DNA of 64,000 nt from Plasmodium coatneyi. Taxonomy: Eukaryota > Apicomplexa > Aconoidasida > Haemosporida > Plasmodiidae. Of the stretch, positions 1-11,455 are shown one piece after another. The first letter of the stretch is position 1. Each line of letters begins with the position of its first letter. The stretch lies in assembly GCF_001680005.1 (NCBI RefSeq), contig NC_033559.1, positions 186,001 through 250,000 of the forward strand, given 5' to 3'. The notes below the pieces were generated by a model, which searched no databases, was not told the origin of the DNA, and saw nothing but the letters and a program-made list of their open reading frames with translations. Both the position numbers and the translations under genes were made by a program.

Positions 1-311
1 TGGCATGTTGCCCTATGGAAAGTACCGTTTTGTTACTTTCGCAGCAACAAATGGCATCAGTTTCATACACAGCATTCACTTCGCACCCACGTTGTCTTCA
101 TGTAACGCTCCACTGTTTAATTGTGCTCCAGGAAGTGTTACCTGTTCTTCCGCATTGCATACGAAATGAGCAGTTAGTGTTCTTTCAGTTCGCACATGGG
201 GAGAGCAGCCAGAACAATATAGGCTGATGCCAAATTTGCTACATAAATTGTTTTTTTTTTGCTAACTATACAGTCTTCCCACTTTCATACGTCCGCGCCG
301 AGTGACACATT
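1..311. other. Intergenic, 3' flank of COX19
   Basis: This is the left edge of the window and lies downstream of the minus-strand COX19 stop codon. It contains a poly(T) run near position 250. The only open frame, 15-227 on the plus strand, has no recognisable protein features and looks like chance. No gene is supported here. Confidence 0.6.
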
Positions 312-947
312 TTATGTGTTACTATTCTTAAATATATTATACGAAAAAAGGGGGTGCTTTTTTTTCCTTTCCACCAAAGTTCTTATGTACTCCTTTCCAG
401 CCAAATAACCTTCTTCCTCCTTCCGCTTTACTGCAATTTTTTTTTCTTGCGTAAGTTCGAACACTTTTCCATTTAAATTTTGTTCACCTTCCTTATCGTT
501 ACGAAGATTTAAAAGCAAAAAATCGTCTCCTACTGATATTTTCATATCCGCTTTATTGTCCTCCTTCCCTTGTGTAAATCTGTCCTCTTTGGGAATTGCA
601 CTACTTGCGGTGTCAGTCCTTTTAAGCGCCCGCCCCCTTGGAAAATTCTCCATTGTTTCATTATACATGTTGTAACTATACACATCCTTGAAGTGTTTTA
701 TGCGGCTCTCATGATTTATTTCATTTTCAGAAAAGCCCAAATCGTTTAAACTTTGCTTTTCGAGTAGATTCCTGTCCATTCGGCAAATAAAATATTCTTT
801 GGAATATTCTCTGCAACTAACGTGATCATTATTGTGCTCCTTTAAGCATTTCAAATAATCATTTTTTATTGATGTGCATTCACTATTGTGATCCAGCAGG
901 AAGCTCCCCCTGTCTGGCTTCTTAACTATGCTCCTTTTTTTGTCCAT
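312..947 (-). CDS. COX19: Cytochrome c oxidase assembly protein COX19 (twin CX9C)
   Basis: Single-exon gene of 211 residues. Residues 11-20 read PDRGSFLLDH, close to the conserved N-terminal block of COX19, and are followed by two CX9C motifs with cysteines at 24/34 and 45/55. These are the hallmark of coiled-coil-helix-coiled-coil-helix proteins imported into the mitochondrial intermembrane space by the Mia40 route. COX19 family members support copper delivery to, and assembly of, cytochrome c oxidase. The family is usually about 90-110 residues; here a charged tail of about 140 residues rich in Lys, Glu and Asn follows residue 60, and nothing in it is recognised. The start is the first ATG of the frame and directly precedes the conserved block. 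Assignment to COX19 rather than another twin-CX9C protein rests on the GSFLLDH block. Confidence 0.85.
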   Translation of the reverse strand: MDKKRSIVKKPDRGSFLLDHNSECTSIKNDYLKCLKEHNNDHVSCREYSKEYFICRMDRNLLEKQSLNDLGFSENEINHESRIKHFKDVYSYNMYNETMENFPRGRALKRTDTASSAIPKEDRFTQGKEDNKADMKISVGDDFLLLNLRNDKEGEQNLNGKVFELTQEKKIAVKRKEEEGYLAGKEYIRTLVERKKKHPLFSYNIFKNSNT

Positions 948-2257
948 TCTGTTGTGCTTTTTTGGAAGATATATTTAATTTTCTTAATTTTACACTACAT
1001 AATTTGAACAGTTTCCATTTTTCCTGAAAATTTCATTTTCTGTATTGTCTTTCGCCCTTCTCGAATTGAAAAATAATTAATACGGAAATGCTGAAGCGTA
1101 AATACATGTAAAAATCTATGCATATAAGTACATATAAGCGAATACACAACTGAAAGATCGCTCCCTGTTGCGTTGCCTGATGTGACCAATTAAACAGTTT
1201 CCTCAAATCAAGACCTTCCGCTATGGTTATTCGTATGGAAATTTATATTACCCCTAAGAATAATTCAACCTCTACATAATAAACCGCAAATAAATCCTAT
1301 TATGTACCAAAAATTGAAACTCATTTTGTACAATTTTTCTCCCCTGCGCAAATTGGCGCCATGAGAAATATGCCCTTCTTTTCCTTCATAACTTTTGCAG
1401 AGAATTGTTTCAAATTTTTACATTTTTTAAAGTACTTATATGTAGGTAGAAAAAACGAAAAAATTAAACAAGGAAAAAAATTAGCTATGGTGAAAATGTT
1501 TTTTTAAAAAAAAAAAAAAAAAGGAACAAGGAAACTTTTATTTATCAGTTTCCACATATAAGTAAAATTATTCGTGTCACATCGCAAATTTGTGAAAGAT
1601 TACACGCATACATATTTTTACATGAACATGTGCCTTTTCTTAAAAGCCTTCACAAAAAATAATCTTAAAAATAGCGCTGTTCTTAGTTGTATATGCGCAA
1701 AATACCATTTAAAATGCATACTTTTTTAATCATTTAAAAGTAAGATGAAAAATCATTCAGAAGAGGGGTTCCAAATACAAAGGTGTAAAAAATAGTATAT
1801 ATAATTGCTTCTGCAATTATCATCACAACAAAATTAAAAAAAAAAATTGTGTAAATGGAGTGGAAGATAAATATGACTATATTTTTATAGAAATGAACAA
1901 AATAAGAAAGAATTTCTCAAACAGGTTAGCGGAAAAAAAAAATGAAGCAAATCAGACTAAAATGTTGATTTTCTTTTTTTTTTCCTTTTCCCTTTTTTAA
2001 AGTGCGGAATTACTTAAAACATAATCGTAAAAAAGCTAAAACGGAATACTAAATCGTACATCAAGTGAAGAAAGCTTGAGAAATTGTAATTCGTAAAAAA
2101 GAACGGTTCGTACTTTCTTTTAGAGCTGCTTACAAAGTGTTAAAGCCACCCTTCTTGCATTGTATTTCACCATCCAGTTGTCTATTTTGAAATGAAACAA
2201 GAAAGGTTTTTGAATGTTTAGGCAGACTGTCCCCCCTTTTTTCCCCTGCCAATTATA
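948..2257. other. Intergenic between two minus-strand genes
   Basis: About 1.3 kb of AT-rich DNA with A/T homopolymers (for example A runs near 1507-1522). It must hold the promoter and 5' leader of COX19 and the 3' end of the next gene. Open frames are short and show no coding character. I see no RNA gene. Confidence 0.6.
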
Positions 2258-3329
2258 TCATTTGCTTAAAATCTCCTTTATCATCAAATCTTCATCAGAA
2301 TCTTCATAGGAATCCTCTTCAGATTTAGGAGGCTGTTCCAACATTTTAATAAACTCACCTCGTATACCTCCAAAATTATTTCTAAATGCGTTATTTTTTT
2401 TAAGTACATTATATTTATATATCGTCTGACGATGTTTCGTACCATTTAGAACTCCATGTTCTATGCAGTACTTTATAGCAATGAGTGAATTGGGATTTTC
2501 TTCAAGTAGACTTTCGTAGAAAGCTCTTGTTCCATCACCGTTCGGGGGGGTAATACATTTTTGTCCTTCTTTAAAATACTTCCTGGCATCAGCAAGAGCT
2601 TCGTCCTTGTCTTCACCTCCCTCTTCATCATCTTCTTCATCAAAATGGGTTTCCATATCCAAGTCTGCGTCCATGTCCAGTTCACCGTCTACATCCTCAT
2701 ATTCCCCATCGAGTTCCTCCTCTAACGATTCCTTCATGGACTCACTACTTGCGCTGTCACTTTTCTTGGCTTGCTTTTTCATATCACTCTTTTCGCCCCT
2801 TTCGTTTTTTTCCCCCTTGACACCACTACCCTGGCTTTTTAGTTTGCAAATTTTGATTTTATCATTGATTCGTTCCTTCTTTTCGCTTTTCGCTGCATTA
2901 TTTTTATTTATTACGCATACCTTTTTTAGGCATTCATCGTTTTTCTGCAAAATGTGCCAAAAAATACATATATATGTATATATAATTCATGGCGCATCTG
3001 AATATGTTGTTTCAAAAGAAACGTCCAAACAAAATTTTGCAAAACCACCAACTCCTATGTTGTCTAGCAAAATTTTCCCCGTAACGGGAAAATGAATATG
3101 CGCATGACAAAATTGAGCATCATACAGATGAATTGGCCAACTCGAAAAACGACGCACCCTTAAGTTATTGTACGTGCGTGAGAATAATCGTATAGTGCCA
3201 TATGCACACACTACACACAAATATATATGTACATTTTCTGCTGATTCATGTAACACAAGGTAAACAGTTTTTGTTCTTCTATTTAATGTTCATTACCGTT
3301 GATGAGTTGGATCCTGGGCTACTTTTCAT
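2258..3329 (-). CDS. Conserved acidic protein, function unknown (two exons)
   Basis: I do not recognise this protein. Exon 2 (2944-2258) is open to a stop. A short exon 1 (3329-3297) supplies a start, MKSSPGSNSST, ending at a GTAATG donor; the acceptor is TTTTGCAG at 2945. Both junctions are phase 0, giving 239 residues with a 352-base intron. The N-terminal third is Lys-rich. Residues of roughly 80-125 are a Glu/Asp/Met tract. The C-terminal part has a globular segment, from DARKYFKEGQ through GDGTRAFYESLLEENPNSL to IKYCIEHGVLNGTKH, which looks like the conserved core. The last 25 residues are again acidic. Without exon 1 the same frame could begin at 2950, but the spliced model explains the ATG better. 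No targeting signal or membrane segment is seen. Confidence 0.7.
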
Positions 3330-3766
3330 TATTTCATGAGGTATATATAAACAATTGAATGCTTCTCCTTTCTCGCCCTTAAAGATTACTTATTTTTTCA
3401 GTTTTTAATTTTTTTTTATTCTTTTATTTTCCTACTTATGCGAGTTTTATTTTTTTCTTGTTTGCCCTATGGAGTTTTACTTAAGCATTGAAGGACCCAC
3501 GTGTCCATTATATGCCTTTTAATTTTTTTTATTCATGGCTAACTTCTTTTAAACACATCACATACAGATAAAATGGTTTTCCCTTTTGCGCTTTAAAAGT
3601 CTACAGTGTTATCTGATATATGTGTGTAATTAAACAAAGTGGATGTGGAAGAGTGCGAAATCGAATCCTTAAAATTGTTGGCTTAAAAAATGGGTAATCT
3701 CAAATGTGTATGTGCACATGTAAGAATATTTATACACATATGTGTAATGTTAAAAATACGAAAGGT
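3330..3766. other. Intergenic, minus-strand promoter region
   Basis: About 440 bases between the start of the acidic conserved protein and the stop of the small four-exon gene. T-rich, with no convincing open frame or RNA gene. Confidence 0.55.
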
Positions 3767-4699
3767 TTATTCTTCATCGAAATGCACAATGCACCTCTGG
3801 CCATCGATGTTGACCTTAGGCACATCAAATTTCTCATAAAATGGAAGAAAAATATATGAAGCTTGAAAAGGGCCAAATAAAAAATCAGATCTCTGTAAAC
3901 TTAACGTAAATTTACAAAATTAAGGTAACAAATAAAGGTTTACACATTGTTCGAATTTAAATTGTGGAACGAACAATGTGAGCCCAAGCTATATCTACCT
4001 AGCTTGTACACATTAAAAATGTCGTGCGGGCGTAACGGCGTAAGATGCGTAAATGCGATACCGCGTAATAGCATCATATGCGTGAATTCGCAATTGCGTA
4101 AGGAATGCGATTGCGCAAATGAAAAGGGAGAGGAATAACTGCCAAAAAAAATTGTAAACGTTCACGAAAAAAGCAAAAAAAAAAATTATTTAAACTTATC
4201 CCTTTTATGTAATCCCATTTACGTCCACTGAACGGGGCTATATTTGCCTATTTATGTCTTCTATAATTTCAGCGGTTCCTTTCTTTTTATACTCGCTCAT
4301 TTTTCTTCCTAACAATATAATTTTCTTCTTCTGCAATTTGCTGGAAGGGAAAAAGTAACCATGCAAAATTGAGATAAAACGACGTGCATTCACCTAAACG
4401 CCACGTAAACTGCGATACGCAAAATAAACGCATATTTAAAAATTCGCATAAAAGAGCGCTGCACATTTGTAGGGATATGGGGGAGAAATTACATGACGAA
4501 CATTCGCATTTCTTTTAAAAAAAAAGAAAAAAAAAAAATGAGTACAACAAATCAGCCATACATTTAAATATGATTTAAATGTGTATATAGAAAAAAATAC
4601 ATTTTCGATTTGATCAACTGGTATAGCTGCAAATATGTCAGGGCAAAAATGTCACCCTCTTTCCGGATAGGAGAGTCATTTACACAAACGCTTATTCAT
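3767..4699 (-). CDS. Candidate 71-residue protein in four small exons
   Basis: This gene is inferred by hand. The clearest part is exon 4 (3892-3767), which encodes a compact sequence beginning RSDFLFGPFQAS and ending CIVHFDEE before a TAA, preceded by acceptor TTTACAG. Upstream exons that fit in phase are 4340-4293 (QIAEEENYIVRKKNER, donor GTATAA), 4626-4601 (IPVDQIEN) and 4699-4684 (MNKRL, donor GTAAAT). The coding total is 216 bases, giving 71 residues. The smallest intron, 4627-4683, is 57 bases. Exon 4 and exon 3 are the most secure; exon 1 is the least. The protein is hydrophilic at the N-terminus with an aromatic-rich middle, and I do not recognise a family. It lies 144 bases downstream of the helicase stop on the same strand. 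An alternative frame through the 4340 exon reaches a stop at 4238 but needs an implausible 29-base intron or a two-codon first exon. Confidence 0.45.
4024..4110. repeat. GCGTAA cluster in an intron
   Basis: Five GCGTAA copies (reverse complement TTACGC) in about 85 bases, inside the inferred intron between exons 3 and 4 of the small four-exon gene. GC content is visibly higher than in the flanks. Confidence 0.8.
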
Positions 4700-4843
4700 T
4701 CACGTGCATATGCCCTTCCAAACGACAACGGAAGATTGTAGAAAATGTGAAGTCACGGCCGTCCTCTCAAAAAGTTTAGTTAATTTATACACGAAATGGA
4801 ATGACAAATGGCTAAACATTTTTTATGTAATTATAAATGCATA

Positions 4844-7800
4844 CTATTTTATCCATGGGACTTTTCTGTTCTTCCTTATGATGGTTTTTTTTTCGCGAAT
4901 CAATGGGGGTAATTCTATTACAGTGTCAATTTGTACACCCTTGTTCTTATATTCCGAGTTGGAGCTATTGAACAAGCTTATAATTTTATTAACGTGCGTG
5001 CTAGAAATGTCTGCAATGTAGCCCTCATCACATTTTGCCACATCTCCGAGAACCTGAAAGGAGGAATTAGGCCAAAAAATGAAGTCTTCCTGATATTTCT
5101 TTTTTTTTTTTTTTTACTTTTTCCATTTATGCGTTCTTACATTGGACATATTTTTGTTTCCCGTGGTGACTTTCATCAAGTTAACAATATCGTCCTTATT
5201 TTTTATTGCCTGCTCAGAAGGGTAAATCGGATGGGGCACTTTCAAACTACTCTTCCTTAAGCGAGTTTAAAGGTGTGCACCAATGCATATTAACCTATGC
5301 ATTAACAGGTTACTCCCCATTTGGGACGCATCATGAGCGATTCTGACGCTCTTCCCCTTTTGCAACTTTTTACCTCAAAAAAGGGGTCCTTTATCAAAAC
5401 AGCAACGTAGTTCTTCTTTCCAGATAGCAGAGAAACAGTGTGTCCCTTTTTGTCATGCTTTAGCAAAACGGAAAGTATCTGCGCGATGATTTTTGTACCA
5501 TGCGTTTTTAGTAGCTCCTTTGATCTATCATTAAGAAATTCGTATTCCTCCGGGGTGATCTTCATTATGCTTTCTAAAGGGGAAAGGAAAGCGGAAAGGA
5601 AAGCCACATGTACGCCTCAATATTTTTATTAGCATGTGTATAATACAATTCCTCACGCCAGCATAAACTAAGCATCTCTCTTTTTGGGAATTTCCCCATT
5701 TGGTAATCCTCCACGGTTGGTCGTATTCGCCCCTGTGTACCTGTCAAACTGTCCATTGAAAATCTGTAGACTTCATCTACATGGGGGCATAAAATAACTT
5801 GAAAATTATTCTTAGTATACTTCATTATCTTGTCCAGATTTTTATATTCATATTTATGGTACATCGTTAGGCAGACTCCCTTTTCCTTCGCTCTTCCTGT
5901 ACGACCCGATCTGCAAAAGTGGGGAATTAATTCCTCAATAAATGTTAATAAACGAGTGGAAGGTAGAGTTTTCTCTTTCTCGCTCCCCATGTGCAACTCT
6001 CCGTGTCTCACCTATGTATGTAATCATTTGGGGACGTGGGGGGCGAATAATTCAGAATGAAAATAACGTTGTCTATGTCCAGCCCCCTGCTCACTATATC
6101 CGTCGTGATGAGGATAGGCTTCTTCCCCAATTTGAAGAGGTTTATATTTTCGTTTTTCTGCAAGGTTAGCAATTCCGAGTGCATAATAACCGAGTGGGGC
6201 TTCAGGAAGGAGTTCTCCTGCAACTTCTCAACCTTCAAAGGGGGGTTGTGAAAATTAAACGAATTTCTACCCCTCGTTGAAAAAGTTTGGAAAGCCCGTG
6301 GGCAACAGCAGTGTGAACACACCAAATCGCAGATCCCATAACGCTGAAGACACATCACAGTTGGCGTTCGCGTTCCCCTTTACGCATAGTTACCTCTTCC
6401 TTCGAGTTGGCAAAAATTATGCACTTGCTTATTTTATCCTCCTTGTGCCTCTCCTCAAGGGGGTTCGTGCCCATGTAATCCCGGATCAACTTGTCACCGT
6501 CGCATTCGTCATATTTGTCAGACAACTGGTGGATCCCTCTCCCCCCTGACACATGTTTTCTCTTTAAAAAAAAAAACTCATTTAAAAAATAGGATACATA
6601 CTTATACTTGGAGGGGGTATTTATTTTGCATATAAAGTGGGCGATGTTCAAATTGCACAGGCTGGAAGTTTTGTTCTCTCTGCTCAGCAACTGAATTATA
6701 TGTTGCGAATTTTTTAACACACTCGCTCTTTCTTCATCCACTTTATTTTGAATAACTTCTTTAACCCCATTAATAAAATCAAAAAAAACAAAACCGCATA
6801 AATGCTCGTTAATTTTTTTCCTAATTAGTTCATTCATATTTGCTGTGAATAAATATATTTGATAATTTTCACGATTAAATTTTTCCCCATTAGTATTGTT
6901 CCTTTTTGCGGTCACCTCATCATCCACGCCGTTCAGTAAATCCCTTTTGAATAAAAAATTGAAAATCAACTTTCTACTTTCGACTATATAATCAAACTCA
7001 TCCACAACGATGGTGTGTACACAATTTAAAATATTGTTCATGACGTTCTTTTCATTTTTCTTTATATTCTTATAATTCTTTATGTAAAACTCTAATTTAT
7101 TTGGCGTGGTCAGGTAAAAATGGATGCCATAATTTTCTCTAAACAAATCATTACTCTGTTCATTCAACTTGTGAGAAAGTTCTTCCTTCCCAATTACGTC
7201 TTGCTTTATTTTTTTCACACGATCAGACGGATCATGCTCATCGAACAAAATGCACACATTTAAATTCGGGTAAATGGACAAAATGTAAATATATAACTGT
7301 TTGCACAGATAAATATTCTGCGTCAAAATTAATATCTTCCTGTTACAATCGAATTTTTCATTTATCAATTTTTGTATTAACGGTAACAAGTAGCTCAGCG
7401 TTTTCCCCGTTCCTGTCTTGTTGTAGACAAGTACATGCTTGCAATTGTTTGCAAAAATTTCGTTAAAAATTATGTATTGATACATGTAGAGCTTATCTAT
7501 TTTGAGCATCACCTTTAAGTTATTCACAATTTCTTCATCGATGTTTAGCAAATTCAGATCGATGTATTCATGTCTGTTTAAAATTCTGTTCTGTCCACTC
7601 TGCGGGGTACCTCCATTTGTGACATTCTCATTTGGGATCGTTTCTTCCCATTTGCAGTTAGCACTTTTTTCTCCGTTTGGAAAATTTTCCTCATGCGCAC
7701 AACTATCCGAAGTATTTTCTTCATACACCTTTTGATAAATTTTGTTGCTATACGAAATGCTACTTTTCCCTATTCCATGTTCTTTTTTTCCTTCAAAAAA

Positions 7801-8034
7801 ATGGCTGCTTAAATTATTCCTGTTGTGAAAAAATCTGCACTCCCCTTTTTCATTTTTTCGAACCAAAAAATAGTAATCATAATTAACCAATTTTACTGTT
7901 GTAGAAATGGTTCTTCTGATCGAAATAGCATTAAGGGCAACTCGAGGGATATCACTTTTAAGCAACATTCTTTTCTTAATCGGGTTAAAAACACCACGAT
8001 CGGTTATTTTTCCTGCACATAAATACAGCACCAT
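4844..8034 (-). CDS. DEAD-box ATP-dependent RNA helicase, probably organellar
   Basis: Exons inferred at 8034-6394, 6232-6012, 5910-5657, 5573-5374, 5209-5141 and 5053-4844 keep phase throughout and give about 864 residues. Seen motifs: Walker A NKTGTGKT (motif I, near residue 205), motif II VVDEFD in place of DEAD, motif III region FTAN in place of SAT, motif V region LITTDIVSRGLDID, and motif VI HRSGRTGR, created across an intron. Such helicases unwind or remodel RNA using ATP. The C-terminal exons, with a helical segment ending VLLKHDKKGHTV and then VLGDVAKCDEGYIADIS, loosely resemble the tail and RNA-binding region of bacterial DeaD/DbpA-type enzymes; that part is inference. The Arg/Ser/Thr-rich N-terminus of about 80 residues could be a mitochondrial or apicoplast presequence. 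A Lys/Asn-rich stretch near residues 80-170 is typical Plasmodium filler. The gene shares a 571-base divergent promoter region with the SRAP gene. Confidence 0.85.
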
Positions 8035-8605
8035 TTCTTGATCATCTCGAATCTCTTTTGTGGGAAAAAACTCTCTAAAATTGAAGCATCATTCCCATCA
8101 ACATGTGTGGCATATTTTGCTTCGAATGTTCAGCTTATTCTTGTTCTTCTTCCCCATGTTTTTCGCATATACCTTTTTGGATTAATATCACATTGCAGGC
8201 CATTCTTTCCTTCTGATTTTTGCCTTCATGAGATTACTCTAAAACAGTTACAAGAAAACGCTTCATATATATCTCACTTTATAAAAAAAAGAAAACGCAT
8301 GGCGAATTTTTCTACTGTCCTTTCCTCTTTCAAAATGCAACCGGAAAGGAAAACTTTTTCGCGCTTTTTTTTTTTTTTTTGCTTTTTCTTTAAGTATAAT
8401 CTTCATGAAGAGGAAAAAAAAAAATTGTTCACAAACACCACTATAAAGCAGAACAACTGCAAAAGCAACATTCTTGTTTTATTTCCTCATCTTTCCTGTT
8501 ACATATTTTCACAAAATTGCGAAATACACAAAAGAACGTTTTCGTTTAATCCCTTTTTGCGCCAACTTTTCCCCACAGTTGAACACACAAAAATATAATG
8601 CGAAG
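8035..8605. promoter_or_regulatory. Bidirectional promoter region, helicase / HMCES
   Basis: The 571 bases between two divergent ATGs must carry the promoters and 5' leaders of both genes. It has a poly(T) run near 8365-8380. The open frame at 8038-8598 on the plus strand has a Phe/Cys-rich translation typical of non-coding DNA and was not called. No specific factor site is claimed. Confidence 0.55.
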
Positions 8606-10723
8606 ATGTGTGTACGAGTATACTACAATATCGACATAAATGATTTGAAAAGAAAGTACAACTGCAAGCAAATTCTGAACGATGAAAAATTAAAGAGAGG
8701 AATGATAAATAAGTAAAAAAGAAAAAAATTGCGCTCAAGGAGCTGCATATATAGAACATATAAAACGTGCATACGCGTACACCTATAACATCTATACGCA
8801 GCGCATAAATAAAGATTCAACCATTCCATGTAACTGCATCAAATGTGCTGCACGCAATATGACATGACGTGATGTGCCGTATTCCGCACAAACTTAAACA
8901 CATCTTTAGGAAAAATTACATGCCCATTATCTACGAGACCGCTGAAAATGGAAAGGAAAACAAAACACCACAAAAAATCAAACTAATTCAAGTTTGCTTG
9001 TGGGGACTAAAACCATACAACTACGGAAAATTCGACAAGGAAGTTCTTCTAATTAACGCGAGAGTGGAGAGTCTACAATGGAAGAAGTCGTTCAAGTCGG
9101 TTTGCTTCCCGAGGGGCCAATCTCTACGCCTGCACATGTGAACCGCGGCAAAAAGATAAATAAATATATGGACACATGGGTATATTTATATATGTGTACA
9201 TGAGTGCATGCCTGCTGGCACACATTGTGCACCTTTCCAAGCCATCACCAACCGTGCCGCTTTTTTCCCACATCCTGTAGCGTGCTAATCAATAAGAATC
9301 GATGCGCCATTGTGGTTAACGGCTACTTCGAATGGATGGAGAACAGGGGCTCTTCAAAAAAAACCCCATATTTTCTATTTTTTGGAAAGGATGAAAATTC
9401 TTCTGAAGAAGTAACTGAAGGAAAACTCGAAAAGAATTTTAAAGAATTAGCTGTGGAAAAGACGGAAGAAAAGAGCGAAGAAAAAGTTATCCCCAGAATA
9501 AAGGAAGAGGGAGAGACCACTAGTATTAAGGTAAAGAAAGAAATAGAGTTGGACGAAAAGAATAAGGGCGAGATTAAGAAGGAAGAGGAAGAAGAATCTA
9601 CTATAGCAGATAGGGGCGCTCTAAAAAGAAAAATAGAAGGAGAGGAAAAGAGTGAGAAGAAAAAAATCAAAACAGAGTTACCCAGCGAAGGTAATTTTAA
9701 AAGAGCAAATAATTCTAATAGTAGAATAATGACAACTGTCAATTATATCATTATTGTGGCAATATAAATGCATTTCTTGATCTTGTTGCACCTCTGTTCA
9801 TTTTTCATCACCCATAAGTGTTGAATGCTAATCAGAAAAGGCCTTCCCTTTTTAACGTAAGAGTAGAAAGGAAAACAGGAAAACAGGAAATTTGAAGAGG
9901 ACATCGCGCATATATACATACATATATTTTATTTTCCTTCCCCCTATTTCTGCCATATATATATTTTTTTTTTCCTTTTCCCCCTTTTCAGAATTATGAA
10001 AAAATCGAATGTCCCATTTTTTTTTTGGGTTTAACATTACCCCACTGTAGCAGATCTGGAGGAAGATGACCAAGAGGAGAAGTCCCATGTGATAATTGCA
10101 GGTTAGGTAGCAGTAATGCGTTTTTCAAGGGAATCCCTAAAACAGCCCCACGCGCAGCAAAGCGGTACATATTGAGTGCACCATTCGTGTTCTGTTTTTC
10201 CCAGGCCTTTACAGCATCTCCAATAAGGACAAGAACGATTGCAGATACACCATAATCACAACCGCTAGCGAGAATTCCGCTGTTAGAGACATCCACGACA
10301 GGTTCCACATACATGTGCACACATGCTACTGCTTACACTTTTGGGGGGGATAGCATTTTAGACATTTTCCCTTTACCCCCTTTTTTTTATTTTACCTCCT
10401 TAAAAATGTTCGATAACGCATACGTTTCATCCCCTTCATTTAAATCACACAAATAGATGCCCCCTTTTGCTAAGTGAAAACACTCTAAGTTTGTGGTTGG
10501 ACGTGGAAAAAAAGTATGAAGACATTATAGAAAGTGTCAAGCAGGAGCACCAAGTTGTTTGTAAGCTAAAGAATATGAAAAGGCAATGAAAAGTGCATAT
10601 ATACACCTTTTATTCACGTAAAAAAAAAAAAAAAAAAAAAATTCATCTTTTTTTTTTTCCTCTTCAGCGAACAACTTGAAGTTTAGGGAAGTTAAGAGCT
10701 GGACTGATTATGCAAGCAAATAG
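8606..10723 (+). CDS. HMCES: SRAP-domain protein, HMCES homologue (abasic-site crosslinker)
   Basis: Exons inferred at 8606-8712, 8910-9095, 9281-9690, 10051-10101, 10205-10301, 10457-10560 and 10668-10723 give 336 residues in consistent phase. HMCES/YedK proteins bind abasic sites in single-stranded DNA and crosslink to them through Cys2. The start at 8606 gives Met-Cys-Val-Arg, placing the catalytic Cys at position 2; the upstream in-frame ATG at 8599 region would bury it, so I chose 8606. Other hallmarks are CLWGLKPY, the LINAR segment (catalytic Asn), RCAIVVNGYFEW (catalytic Glu), AGLYS, YTIITTA and the active-site His in DIHDR. An insert of about 110 Lys/Glu-rich residues follows PYFLFFGKD. 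The usual HRMP is DRCP here. The exon 2 donor (GTCGGT) is weak and is the least certain junction. The short tail ends VVSNNLKF.., like the family's C-terminus. Confidence 0.88.
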
Positions 10724-11455
10724 AAAAGGGCCAAGAATGTCACTAAGGTAGCCATTGCAAAGCAGGCAAAGAAATAAAAGAGTGCTTCTTTTTTTTTTCT
10801 TCCTTTTTGCGTTGATTTCACCTGAAAATTTATAAATTATCCGTATTAACCGTATGATGTCAATTTGCATAATATTTACCTTACACGTGTAATCGCACAT
10901 TAATGCATACACCCCTGATACCTGTGTGCGTGCGAATTTACATTTTTATGTGAACCATTCTGGCGATAGAGGAGTTAAGTGGTTCGCTTATCTGTACCAT
11001 AAGTTTTCCCCCTTTTTTCGTCCCCTACTGCCTGGGCAAAGGGACTGTACACAATTTTCCGATTATTATCGATATGATTATTTTTTTTTTTACTATCATT
11101 ATCGTTGCTACTGTTTCGAATGTTGAATTGTTTTTTTTTTTTTTCACAAAATCACGAAACAGACAAAAAATAATAAAGAAACTTGAAAAATATGTACCAT
11201 AAACAGGTGTACATTTTTTTTATGGGTTAACAGTGTGCACAGATTTTAGTTCATGCACCTCCAAATGCACTTTCAAAATGTGCGCAAAGCAAAGAACAAA
11301 ATGGGAAGGCGATTTTATGAATTTATTGTCATATGTTTATACCATATTGGTTTTCTTCTTAAGTAGACCTCCTCTTTAGTTGCTGTCTTTTAAGTATGCT
11401 TAAGCGTGGGCATACGTTTTCCCCCCTCTTATTCCTTCCCGTTTTGTACCGGAAA
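10724..11455. other. Convergent intergenic region, HMCES / phosphate carrier
   Basis: About 730 bases holding the 3' ends of two convergent genes. It contains several A and T homopolymers, for example near 10789-10801 and 11131-11145. No open frame with coding character and no RNA gene seen. Confidence 0.6.

Noticed and set aside
2607..3095. Plus-strand 162-codon frame rich in Ser/Pro/Phe
   Set aside because: Antisense to the acidic tract of the conserved protein; the Ser run is the reverse complement of Asp/Glu codons.
4238..4340. Alternative frame KLQKKKIILLG... ending in TAG as the last exon of a small gene
   Set aside because: It would need a 29-base intron or a two-codon first exon upstream. 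The other frame joins naturally to a clear exon at 3767-3892.
4704..5260. Plus-strand frames of 105 and 109 codons
   Set aside because: They overlap the last exons of the minus-strand helicase, which are fixed by phase-consistent splice sites.
8038..8598. Plus-strand 186-codon frame between helicase and HMCES
   Set aside because: Contains a Phe homopolymer from poly(T), has no domain, and occupies the shared promoter. The HMCES start at 8606 is in a different, well-supported gene.
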